Shown piece after piece: positions 24,220 to 29,708 of a stretch of DNA of 29,708 nucleotides. The notes under the pieces are model-generated. The model made no database searches and was not told where the DNA came from. It worked only from the letters and a program-made list of their open reading frames with translations. The position numbers and the translations under genes were made by a program. Position 1 is the first letter of the stretch. Each line of letters starts with the position of its first letter. This stretch comes from a virus. Location: positions 1 through 29,708 of the IMG/VR virus record IMGVR_UViG_3300017598_000430; one strand, given 5' to 3'.

Positions 24220-25181
24220 TATAATTCCCTTTCATCTTCTCGTTGGTGACGGAAATAATCTCCGTCTTTAATAATAGTATCACTGTCTTGTATATGTCCA
24301 TATACTGCACTATCTTTTAATTTCAATTTTTTCTTTATTTCTTTAATAGTTAATTTATTTTCTTTTAATAATAATAACTCAACTTTATTTAAATCATCAG
24401 GCTGTAACTCAAAAACAAGCCGGTTTCTTTTATCTCGTTGCGGTACTATCATTTTAAGTTTAATTTGATCGACTACATCACCTGAACGCTGATATGCATT
24501 ATTTAAATAATGCTTGCCATTTTTCTTTGTTAGTTTAAAAGCATGAGTAAAATAAGCACTCCAAAAAGTAGTACCAAGTAATGTATCAACTGCCTGTTTG
24601 TGCATTATACCTTTATTATCTACAAATCTTTTTTCACTATCATGATGAACTACAATAGCACTAGCACCGTACATACCAAGTAACTTATCAAAGTTATTAG
24701 CCCACGCAATACAAAAATCATCTTTGATTAAATTACCTCCATGAAGAAAACGATACAACGGATCCACAATAACAACATCTATATTTTTAACACCGGCTTT
24801 TTGTAATTGATTAGTTAATTTTACTAAATGATTATCTCTTTGTAAACCGTATCCACGAAGATTAGCATGAAACAATTTACCACGATTCAGTTTATTACAG
24901 CGTTCCATATCCAAAATACGCTTCTTTATCTCGCCTTTCGTAACTTCGCCCTGGAGCCATAATACGTTATATTGACCATGTACCCTGTATTTACCCAAAA
25001 AGTCCTCACCAGTGGTCAAATTGAAAGCCATTTGCTGTATCCAGACGGACTTTCCCATTTTTGGAACAGCTGCAAGACACGATTTATCGCCTCTATAAAG
25101 TAATCCTTCAATTAATGGTTGGTATGTAGTCTCACCTTCAATAAGTTGATCACCGGTAAAAATTCCAAATTCATTAGACAT
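24219..25181 (-). CDS. RepA/DnaB-type hexameric helicase (RecA-fold, AAA_25-like)
   Basis: 320 residues. Walker A near residues 38-45 (AVPKMGKS), preceded by LLYRGDKSCLA, the usual entry of RSF1010 RepA-like helicases; candidate catalytic Glu79 in WLQGEV; Walker B IDVVIVDPLYRF with Asp140; and VVHH (177-180) as in the RepA 'hH' sensor motif. The last 55 residues form a winged-helix-like domain (LTIKEIKKKLKLKDSAVYGHIQ). Likely the replicative helicase of the phage, unwinding DNA at forks. The first Walker A glycine is alanine, tolerated in this group. Overlaps the RusA-like gene by eight bases. Confidence 0.82.
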   Translation of the reverse strand: MSNEFGIFTGDQLIEGETTYQPLIEGLLYRGDKSCLAAVPKMGKSVWIQQMAFNLTTGEDFLGKYRVHGQYNVLWLQGEVTKGEIKKRILDMERCNKLNRGKLFHANLRGYGLQRDNHLVKLTNQLQKAGVKNIDVVIVDPLYRFLHGGNLIKDDFCIAWANNFDKLLGMYGASAIVVHHDSEKRFVDNKGIMHKQAVDTLLGTTFWSAYFTHAFKLTKKNGKHYLNNAYQRSGDVVDQIKLKMIVPQRDKRNRLVFELQPDDLNKVELLLLKENKLTIKEIKKKLKLKDSAVYGHIQDSDTIIKDGDYFRHQREDEREL

Positions 25182-25563
25182 TTCTTCTCAATTCTGTTGT
25201 AGACATAGTTACTATGGTAAATTCTTTTGTATCATTTTGTATTTTACAAAACGAACCATAAAAAGCAAAACTATCATCTATTCGTATTTTTTCAAAAATA
25301 GCGTCATAGAGTAGTTTATTAAAATTCTGTGCATCTTTACGCTTAGGTTTCTTTTCATTTTTAGTAAACCAATTACTATGATACTCTGCATGTACAGATA
25401 ATAAACTCCATTCAGGAAATGTCATACGTGGTGTAAATAATTTTACCTGATACTTAAATGCACGAGCTTTTGGATGTAAAGTAATTCTTCGCTGTCTGAA
25501 ATTAATAATATACATTTCGTTAGACGAAGGTGGTAACTGTGGGATTTTAAACTGGTATTTCAT
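25174..25563 (-). CDS. RusA-like Holliday junction resolvase
   Basis: 129 residues (E. coli RusA is 120). PPSSNEMY (11-18) at the N-terminus matches RusA 'PPs.N..y'; KPKRKDAQNFNKLLYDAIF (73-90) matches the 'kRDxDN..K...Da' segment; RIDDSFAF (94-101) matches the 'DDs.i' metal site. RusA dimers cut four-way junctions, needed for packaging branched replication products. The second Asp of the D-x-D-N motif is Gln79 here, while Asp77, Asp96 and Asp97 remain. Some phage RusA relatives vary at that site, so activity is uncertain. In the operon with helicase and recombinase. Confidence 0.75.
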   Translation of the reverse strand: MKYQFKIPQLPPSSNEMYIINFRQRRITLHPKARAFKYQVKLFTPRMTFPEWSLLSVHAEYHSNWFTKNEKKPKRKDAQNFNKLLYDAIFEKIRIDDSFAFYGSFCKIQNDTKEFTIVTMSTTELRRNV

Positions 25564-25571
25564 TTAATAAT

Positions 25572-25691
25572 TTATCTGTTAATTATTAACATTAATACTA
25601 CTGGTAATAATATAACACAACACACTATCATACATATCAACACAAGAAGTAAATTCTCACCTGGCGGTGATGGTTGGTTGTATTTGGTCAT
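25572..25691 (-). CDS. Small single-span membrane protein
   Basis: 39 residues. ATG at 25691 overlaps the previous gene's stop as ATGA (25688-25691), TAA at 25572-25574. MTKYNQPSPPGEN is polar, then residues 14-38 are strongly hydrophobic (LLLVLICMIVCCVILLPVVL and onward), ending NR. One transmembrane helix with the basic end last suggests N-out/C-in topology or a tail-anchored peptide. No family recognised. Without this gene the stretch 25564-25687 would be empty, unlike the rest of the tightly packed operon. Presence of a membrane peptide in a replication operon is notable; it might be a host-interaction protein. Confidence 0.55.
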   Translation of the reverse strand: MTKYNQPSPPGENLLLVLICMIVCCVILLPVVLMLIINR

Positions 25692-25900
25692 AATTTTCTA
25701 TTACTATCTGTTAAAGTTGAATATGCTTGTAATAATTCATCTAAATTACTATGTTTTCGGGTAGAAGCACAAATAGCAATATGTTGTGGTCCAAAACCTT
25801 TTTTTCTAAAGATTAAAATAAATTCTTCAGCGTCATTAAGATATTTTGTACCTTGCCTTTTTAATTCATCTTCATTATCGTAATTTCCATATAATGTCAT
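25688..25900 (-). CDS. Small hypothetical protein
   Basis: 70 residues, start overlapping the previous stop by one base. MTLYGNYDNEDELKRQGTKYLNDAEEFILIFRKKGFGPQHIAICAST includes a strand-helix pattern (EEFILIFRK, HIAICAS). Soluble, no signal or membrane segment. No family recognised. Flanked by the zinc-motif protein and the small membrane protein, all coupled by overlaps. Confidence 0.65.
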   Translation of the reverse strand: MTLYGNYDNEDELKRQGTKYLNDAEEFILIFRKKGFGPQHIAICASTRKHSNLDELLQAYSTLTDSNRKL

Positions 25901-26184
25901 TACCTACACCCCATACATTCTGATACGTCTGGGTACCTTACCCAAACAGGTTTAATAGTATCTTCCTTACAACAAGAGCAAAGCCCTTTATTAACCCATT
26001 CAACACCCTCGAGATACCGTTGCCATTTTATTACTTTTTGTATTGTTAATGTACTTGGTAAAAGATCATACTCAGTAAGTGCAATCACTTTAGCAACAAG
26101 GAAGGTAAGATGACTTTCTCTCATTAAATAACATATACGATTAATAGCTTTTCTTTCGGTGGGGTTTTTTATGATGTAGCTCAT
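25900..26184 (-). CDS. Small protein with C-terminal Cys-rich zinc-binding motif
   Basis: 94 residues. The N-terminal 60 residues are helical (NPTERKAINRICYLMRESHL..), and the C-terminal 30 carry LCSCCKEDTIKP (Cys69, 71, 72) and SECMGCR (Cys90, 93), a zinc-ribbon-like arrangement. This could be a DNA-binding or regulatory protein of the early operon. No named family. Start overlaps the stop of the gene before it as ATGA. Confidence 0.65.
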   Translation of the reverse strand: MSYIIKNPTERKAINRICYLMRESHLTFLVAKVIALTEYDLLPSTLTIQKVIKWQRYLEGVEWVNKGLCSCCKEDTIKPVWVRYPDVSECMGCR

Positions 26185-26345
26185 CTAATATGTCTCTTTA
26201 ATTGACTTATAAACGCTTTGGAAGGATTAGTTAAATCTAACTCATTATTACGTCTGATCCAATAACTACCATCACTACGTTCTTCAGTTAATGGATAAAC
26301 ATCTGAAGATGCTGTATCAATGAACTTATATTTTTTCTTTTTCAT
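26181..26345 (-). CDS. Small basic hypothetical protein
   Basis: 54 residues. ATG at 26345 has a good AAGGAG site in front (AAGGAGTTAT before ATG, on the - strand), and TGA at 26181-26183 overlaps the next start as ATGA. Sequence begins MKKKKYKFIDTASSDVYPL and contains ERSDGSYWIRRNNELDLTNPSKAFISQLKR. Resembles small proteins with a strand-turn-strand (SDGSYWIRR); no family recognised. The ribosome binding site and junction make it a confident gene despite its length. Confidence 0.7.
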   Translation of the reverse strand: MKKKKYKFIDTASSDVYPLTEERSDGSYWIRRNNELDLTNPSKAFISQLKRHIR

Positions 26346-26427
26346 ATAACTCCTTAAGTGGTAGCAAGGATTTTTTTTGGTATGGGAACCCTCGCCACTA
26401 AACCCATTTCTACCTTCGCTGGCAGAA
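26346..26427. other. Short non-coding gap in the replication operon
   Basis: 82 bases between the ssDNA-binding-like gene and the 54-residue gene, the longest gap of the - strand operon. It holds the AAGGAG site of the downstream gene and a run of eight A (read on the - strand) near 26371-26378. A 17-codon frame (ATG at 26407, TAA at 26354-26356, - strand) with a weak GAAGG upstream is possible but unsupported. No clear promoter or terminator hairpin is seen. Confidence 0.3.
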
Positions 26428-26991
26428 TTAAACTTCTTCTTGAACTGCTCTGAAATTCTTTACTTCATTAATCCTATCACCAGTCTTAACACGTTTGCCT
26501 TCTTCATTTTTAATAGTTTCATCAGACTGTGTAATATCAGCAGTTATAAATGATTTCTCTGCGTTCTGAATAACATCAGAGACTTTAAGATTATTAAGGT
26601 CTAATCCTATCGCAGACGCCAGCATTTTAAACTGTACCAAGTGCTGTTTTTTCTTAAAGAAATCTGAAACATATTTTTCAGAATTAGCGTAATAACAAAC
26701 AGTCTGAAACATCATCTTATTCTTATATTTCATAATTTCTTCTTCTTCGCCTGCATCATTCTTTGTTGTTCCGGGAATACCGTCCTCTATTGCAAGCTGT
26801 AATTTAATAAATCGGTAATCACGCAACTCACCGTTTTTATCTTTTTCATATCTATCAATCTTTGCAATAAAAAACTTTATACCACGTGCAGGCGGTATTA
26901 CAAATACCTCCTGTTTTACTGCAGACAAATCCATAGTTTCATCATCGACTATAGCATTGTCTCGTTCTAAATTTACATCTGGTTCATTCAT
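26428..26991 (-). CDS. Probable single-stranded DNA-binding protein, partner of Sak4-like ATPase
   Basis: 187 residues, one base after the Sak4-like gene. N-terminal 20 residues are acidic and probably flexible. The middle shows an OB-like strand pattern: GIKFFIAKIDRYEKDKNGELRDYRFIKLQLAIEDG (about 37-71), then MMFQTVCYYANSEKYVSDFFKKKQHLVQFKMLASAIGLDL (about 93-132), a layout of phage SSB-like proteins encoded next to Sak4/AAA_24 ATPases. End is charged. Inferred role: coats ssDNA and loads the recombinase. Direct SSB sequence motifs are not certain; partner position is the main support. Confidence 0.58.
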   Translation of the reverse strand: MNEPDVNLERDNAIVDDETMDLSAVKQEVFVIPPARGIKFFIAKIDRYEKDKNGELRDYRFIKLQLAIEDGIPGTTKNDAGEEEEIMKYKNKMMFQTVCYYANSEKYVSDFFKKKQHLVQFKMLASAIGLDLNNLKVSDVIQNAEKSFITADITQSDETIKNEEGKRVKTGDRINEVKNFRAVQEEV

Positions 26992-26992
26992 A

Positions 26993-27751
26993 CTACTTCT
27001 CCTTTCCGTTAATTGCTCGTTTCTGTTTTTCTATTTGTTCTAGAATCGTTTGGTAACTGATATTTTCTATTATATCTGGCAAATTAAATCTATTCTTTGC
27101 CAGTTTACCATTACCTTTATTAACCCTTGCCAAATACTGTGTCTTACCTTGTTTAACAATCTTATCAAGATACATAACTATATCAAATAATCCACCTATT
27201 TCATCTCTAAAACCACCGAGTATATTAGCCACTACGTCATACTGTTTCATTGACGCAGGCTTTTTTGCCATTGCTTCTTCATCTTCCTGAGCTATATGTA
27301 CTGTAACCACTACATTACCTGGAAAAGAAATCATATTTCTTAAAAAAAACCAATAAGCCCACCTACGCAATTCACCATACATACTACGCGTATCTTCCTG
27401 GCCTGTTTTACTAGATACTTGTTTCTGATATTTACGAATATATTCCCACCTATTTTTCATTAAATAGGTAGCATTATCTAAACCCAAAGTTTTAATTTTA
27501 TCATCTGCAAACAATTTGTGTGCTTCTGTGGTATATAATTCAATATTACTAAAAACGTCTTTTACGTCAAGAACAGGTGAAGGTATAGCATGACGTATTT
27601 CTCTGATATTTTTCCAAAGAGCAGGTTTATTTTCTAACGTAGTCTCACCACCTGGTTCAGTAATAATATCAAATACATCAGGATAGGTTCCTAAATAATG
27701 TGTTTTACCACCGCCTGTTTCTGCGATTACTAACGCTTTAATTTTTGTCAT
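26993..27751 (-). CDS. Sak4-like RecA-fold recombinase ATPase (AAA_24-like)
   Basis: 252 residues. Walker A at the very N-terminus (ALVIAETGGGKTHYL, Lys16/Thr17), then DVFDIITEPGGETTL (25-39), Walker B-like KTLGLDNATYLM with Asp92, and a later conserved VVVTVHIAQEDEE (about 147-159) as in 'vv.tsH...e'. AAA_24/Sak4 proteins are minimal RecA/Rad51-core ATPases that promote single-strand annealing and recombination. The Walker A is within the first 20 residues, typical of the family. Sits between the SSB-like gene and nuclease, so it likely forms the recombination core. It is overlapped at its start by a possible small gene. Confidence 0.78.
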   Translation of the reverse strand: MTKIKALVIAETGGGKTHYLGTYPDVFDIITEPGGETTLENKPALWKNIREIRHAIPSPVLDVKDVFSNIELYTTEAHKLFADDKIKTLGLDNATYLMKNRWEYIRKYQKQVSSKTGQEDTRSMYGELRRWAYWFFLRNMISFPGNVVVTVHIAQEDEEAMAKKPASMKQYDVVANILGGFRDEIGGLFDIVMYLDKIVKQGKTQYLARVNKGNGKLAKNRFNLPDIIENISYQTILEQIEKQKRAINGKEK

Positions 27752-27890
27752 AATTACCCTTTCCTATTATTGTTAAAAACCTACTTTTAACTGCTTGAAG
27801 GAATTTTCGTTTCATCATATCGATTCTAAGTTCAATATTACGTATTTCGTCACTATGAGCATAATATATTGTTTTATCATAATCGGTCAT
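27738..27890 (-). CDS. Possible small basic protein
   Basis: 50 residues from ATG at 27890 to TAA at 27738-27740, filling the otherwise empty 152 bases between nuclease and Sak4-like genes and overlapping the Sak4 start by 14 bases. Sequence starts MTDYDKTIYYAHSDEIRNIE and continues LRIDMMKRKFLQAVKSRFLT, basic amphipathic helix. No clear ribosome binding site (upstream is CCCGCTTAAAA), so it is uncertain; alternatively the space is leader for the Sak4-like gene, whose own site (AAAGGGTAATT) lies inside it. Confidence 0.45.
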   Translation of the reverse strand: MTDYDKTIYYAHSDEIRNIELRIDMMKRKFLQAVKSRFLTIIGKGNYDKN

Positions 27891-27903
27891 TTTTAAGCGG
27901 GAA

Positions 27904-28842
27904 TCATGATTCATCTTTTAAGTATTGGTAGGGATCCTTTTTTTCATATAAAGTTTCCATTATAGCTTCATCAAGATTCATTCCTATGGAAGTTTTACAT
28001 AATTCACGATACGGACAACCACTAAATGCTGAACATACTCTGCCAGCGTCTGCTTTAGGCCATTCATTAATAATACGATTATGCAAAATTATATTAATCC
28101 AATATCTAACATTTTGTTTCCAATCCTCAATCTCCTGTGGTGTTCTATCAATAACAGTTCGCTCTAATTTACAATTAAATCCAGAACAATAAGCCATTTC
28201 TTGTTTATAATATTTACTATACTTAAACTCAACATTAGAATATAATTTAATCTCAGGTGCATCAGGCTGAAATAATGCTGGTTTAGTTGTATGTTTAACT
28301 TGAAGTATATTAAGTATTACACCAGAACAATGTCCATACTTTAACTCTGTGCTATATGTCTGTATAGACGCCTGTGAGTTTATAAAGAAGCTATTAATTA
28401 CATTACCAACCCAAGACCGTGTAGTCTTGCTTTCAAAAGCATATATATTGCCTTGACTTTCTACAACAGCATCTCTTTTGACACACATATTGATACCATT
28501 AAGGTCAAAATAATGCACATCTTCGATTTCCTTAAATACTAAATTCTTGTCTTTATTCTTATATTCTTGGTGATATGCTTCACAAAGTCGAATACCATTT
28601 TGTTTTGTCTTAATTTCTTCATCTATAACATCTTCAAAAGAACTCCAAATATCCGGAATAACAACAGGTTCACCACTACTATATGCACGTAAAAACCTGT
28701 GGGTATAATCACCAAAATCTAAATCAACATAAGACTTATCCCTTCGTACTAACCCTAGTTCATATTGAAGATAATACAACATAGGACATTGCTGTATCGT
28801 TACTATCTGAGAATTATCAAAGATTTGCTTATAATTTCGCAT
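27904..28842 (-). CDS. PD-(D/E)XK nuclease, Cas4/RecB-like with probable Fe-S cluster
   Basis: 312 residues. Nuclease motif: KRDAVVE with Asp124, then YAFESKTT with Glu137 and Lys139, the D...ExK of the PD-(D/E)XK fold; GDYTHRFL with His48 fits the upstream RecB/Cas4 'H' motif; NSQASIQTYS near 155-164 fits the 'Q...Y' motif. One cysteine near the N-terminus (Cys19, TIQQCPMLYYL) and three near the end (Cys270, Cys276, Cys282, RVCSAFSGCPYRELC) match the four ligands of the 4Fe-4S cluster in Cas4/AddB enzymes. Such enzymes resect DNA ends to give 3' ssDNA for recombinases. With Sak4-like ATPase and SSB-like protein it suggests a recombination pathway. Overlaps the preceding gene by 14 bases. Confidence 0.8.
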   Translation of the reverse strand: MRNYKQIFDNSQIVTIQQCPMLYYLQYELGLVRRDKSYVDLDFGDYTHRFLRAYSSGEPVVIPDIWSSFEDVIDEEIKTKQNGIRLCEAYHQEYKNKDKNLVFKEIEDVHYFDLNGINMCVKRDAVVESQGNIYAFESKTTRSWVGNVINSFFINSQASIQTYSTELKYGHCSGVILNILQVKHTTKPALFQPDAPEIKLYSNVEFKYSKYYKQEMAYCSGFNCKLERTVIDRTPQEIEDWKQNVRYWINIILHNRIINEWPKADAGRVCSAFSGCPYRELCKTSIGMNLDEAIMETLYEKKDPYQYLKDES

Positions 28843-29134
28843 TGAATAAATCTCCTTCTTTCATATTAATATATTTATCGATGTTTCTATATAACCATTT
28901 AAAATAATGTACATCTACTGGTTTTTTATTAAAGTATTTATGGATATAAGCAACACGTATCATTAACATACCAAGATGTGGGTTCTTATCTATAGAGGGT
29001 AATGCTCGTACTAGAATATCAAGCAGGTCCTGAAACTCTTTTAATTCATAACAATCGTTACGAAAAATATCCACATAAATCGCCTGAGCACGACTTTCTG
29101 GTTTCCAAAATCTACGTTTTTTATTGTTCGACAT
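28829..29134 (-). CDS. Hypothetical protein
   Basis: 101 residues, basic, helical: MSNNKKRRFWKPESRAQAIY at the start, ELKEFQDLLDILVRALPSIDKNPHLGMLMIRVAYIHKYF in the middle. No signal or membrane segment, no known motif. Its end overlaps the nuclease start, which suggests coupling. Function unknown, possibly a nuclease or recombinase accessory. Confidence 0.6.
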   Translation of the reverse strand: MSNNKKRRFWKPESRAQAIYVDIFRNDCYELKEFQDLLDILVRALPSIDKNPHLGMLMIRVAYIHKYFNKKPVDVHYFKWLYRNIDKYINMKEGDLFNAKL

Positions 29135-29169
29135 TCAATCCTCGTTTGGTAGGTTCTTAAATCCTACAC

Positions 29170-29400
29170 CTAATATCTATAGTTGTCAAGGTCTTTTAAC
29201 TCGTTTAACCCGTATAATTTACGTAAATTATTTAATTCAACTAACGATAATCTGCGAAAAATATTTGAATAAGAAAACCCGCACTTTAAACAGTCGCCTC
29301 TTACATAATTTTTGGTAGACCTTTTAAATGGTGTTCTACGTATTAAACTTTTTGCCGAACAATGCGGACATATAATTGCGGTTGCTATTACTTCTGCCAT
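29170..29400 (-). CDS. Small zinc-ribbon protein
   Basis: 76 residues. ICPHCSAKS (Cys11, Cys14) and RGDCLKCGFSYS (Cys37, Cys40) form a clear four-cysteine zinc ribbon with a 22-residue spacer and basic loops (RRTPFKRSTK). The C-terminal half is helical (LVELNNLRKLYGLNELKDL). Small zinc ribbons in phage early operons often bind nucleic acid or act as transcription regulators (Ogr-like proteins are one example); which applies here cannot be told. Start overlaps the stop before it (TAATG). Confidence 0.68.
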   Translation of the reverse strand: MAEVIATAIICPHCSAKSLIRRTPFKRSTKNYVRGDCLKCGFSYSNIFRRLSLVELNNLRKLYGLNELKDLDNYRY

Positions 29401-29708
29401 TAATTTACTCCGAAGAACGTTACTAATTGATTTTGTACTCGTTCATCTAGCTTTACATACTCCTGTAAATTCTTAGTATGAAAAGCACGTCTAATTGAAC
29501 GATTAATATGATTATATAGTAACCATACATTACTAGCTTGATCAAGACCATACAGACTACCACGTTTTATATTACCTTCTTTAATTCTATTAGGACTAAA
29601 AATAGGTGTTTCAGGTTTAAGCTCATACAATTTCATATTTTGAATAAATTCTATACATTGATCTCTACTACACCCACGCTCTGCTAACTTTTTCCATAAT
29701 TCATATTC
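29400..29708 (-). CDS. Hypothetical protein, probably incomplete at the right edge
   Basis: From the ATG at 29636 the frame gives 78 residues, but it stays open upstream for 24 further codons to the window edge, and no ribosome binding site precedes the ATG (AATTTATTCAAAAT). The upstream part (ELWKKLAERGCSRDQCIEFIQN) looks like coding helix, so the true gene is probably longer and starts beyond the window. Contents: EGNIKRGSLYGLDQASNVWLLYNHINRSIRRAFHTKNL in the middle. No family recognised. Confidence 0.55.
   Translation of the reverse strand, partial: EYELWKKLAERGCSRDQCIEFIQNMKLYELKPETPIFSPNRIKEGNIKRGSLYGLDQASNVWLLYNHINRSIRRAFHTKNLQEYVKLDERVQNQLVTFFGVN

Noticed and set aside
26354-26407. 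17-codon minus-strand frame in the operon gap (possible leader peptide)
   Set aside because: Only a weak GAAGG upstream and no supporting junction or attenuator hairpin; too short to claim.
1-29708. tRNA genes, integrase, phage RNA polymerase and repeated phage promoters
   Set aside because: No cloverleaf-like or integrase/RNA polymerase sequence was recognised, and the short intergenic regions do not share a common promoter-like motif by eye.

Overview
The window is one stretch of a tailed, podovirus-like (T7-like) phage or prophage genome, A+T-rich (about a third G+C in most places) and densely packed, with ATGA and TAATG gene junctions and AAGGAG-type ribosome binding sites. The whole T7-style virion order can be read on the + strand: end of large terminase, portal, scaffold, major capsid, tail tube A (gp11), tail tube B (gp12), three internal/ejection proteins (gp14-, gp15-, gp16-like), then the T7 gp17-type fibre anchor. 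The host cannot be named. Lipobox and Sec-type signal sequences together with a T7-like ejection apparatus suggest a Gram-negative bacterium.

Layout. 2-1191: terminase tail, a GNAT-like protein and two small proteins that share a C-terminal motif. 1194-5093: portal, Bbp19-like protein, scaffold, a small protein, then the capsid gene behind a leader hairpin that can mask its ribosome binding site. 5149-6844: two tandem paralogous decoration-type proteins, a hairpin, and a predicted lipoprotein. 6857-15670: tail tube and ejection proteins. 15667-22952: host-contact region, made of a short fibre anchor, a long coiled-coil protein and six proteins that each begin with a classic Sec signal peptide. 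22954-24049: probable lysis cassette ending in a YiiX/C92-type cysteine peptidase.

From 24013 to the right edge all genes are on the - strand and form one tightly coupled operon transcribed right to left: small zinc-ribbon proteins, a Cas4/RecB-like nuclease with four candidate Fe-S cysteines, a Sak4-like RecA-fold ATPase, a probable ssDNA-binding protein, a RusA-like resolvase and a RepA/DnaB-type helicase. This looks like a recombination-coupled replication module. No DNA polymerase, RNA polymerase, integrase, tRNA or CRISPR is visible here.

The most unusual signal is the run of signal peptides on the fibre-region proteins plus the lipoprotein in the head-tail region. Ordinary phage virion parts assemble in the cytoplasm, so either these proteins are exported and act at the cell surface, or assembly has a membrane-associated step. 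Also notable are the capsid-leader hairpin, the duplicated decoration gene, the two motif-sharing small proteins, and several small genes (at 740, 3965, 23193, 25572, 26181 and perhaps 27738) that are easily missed.
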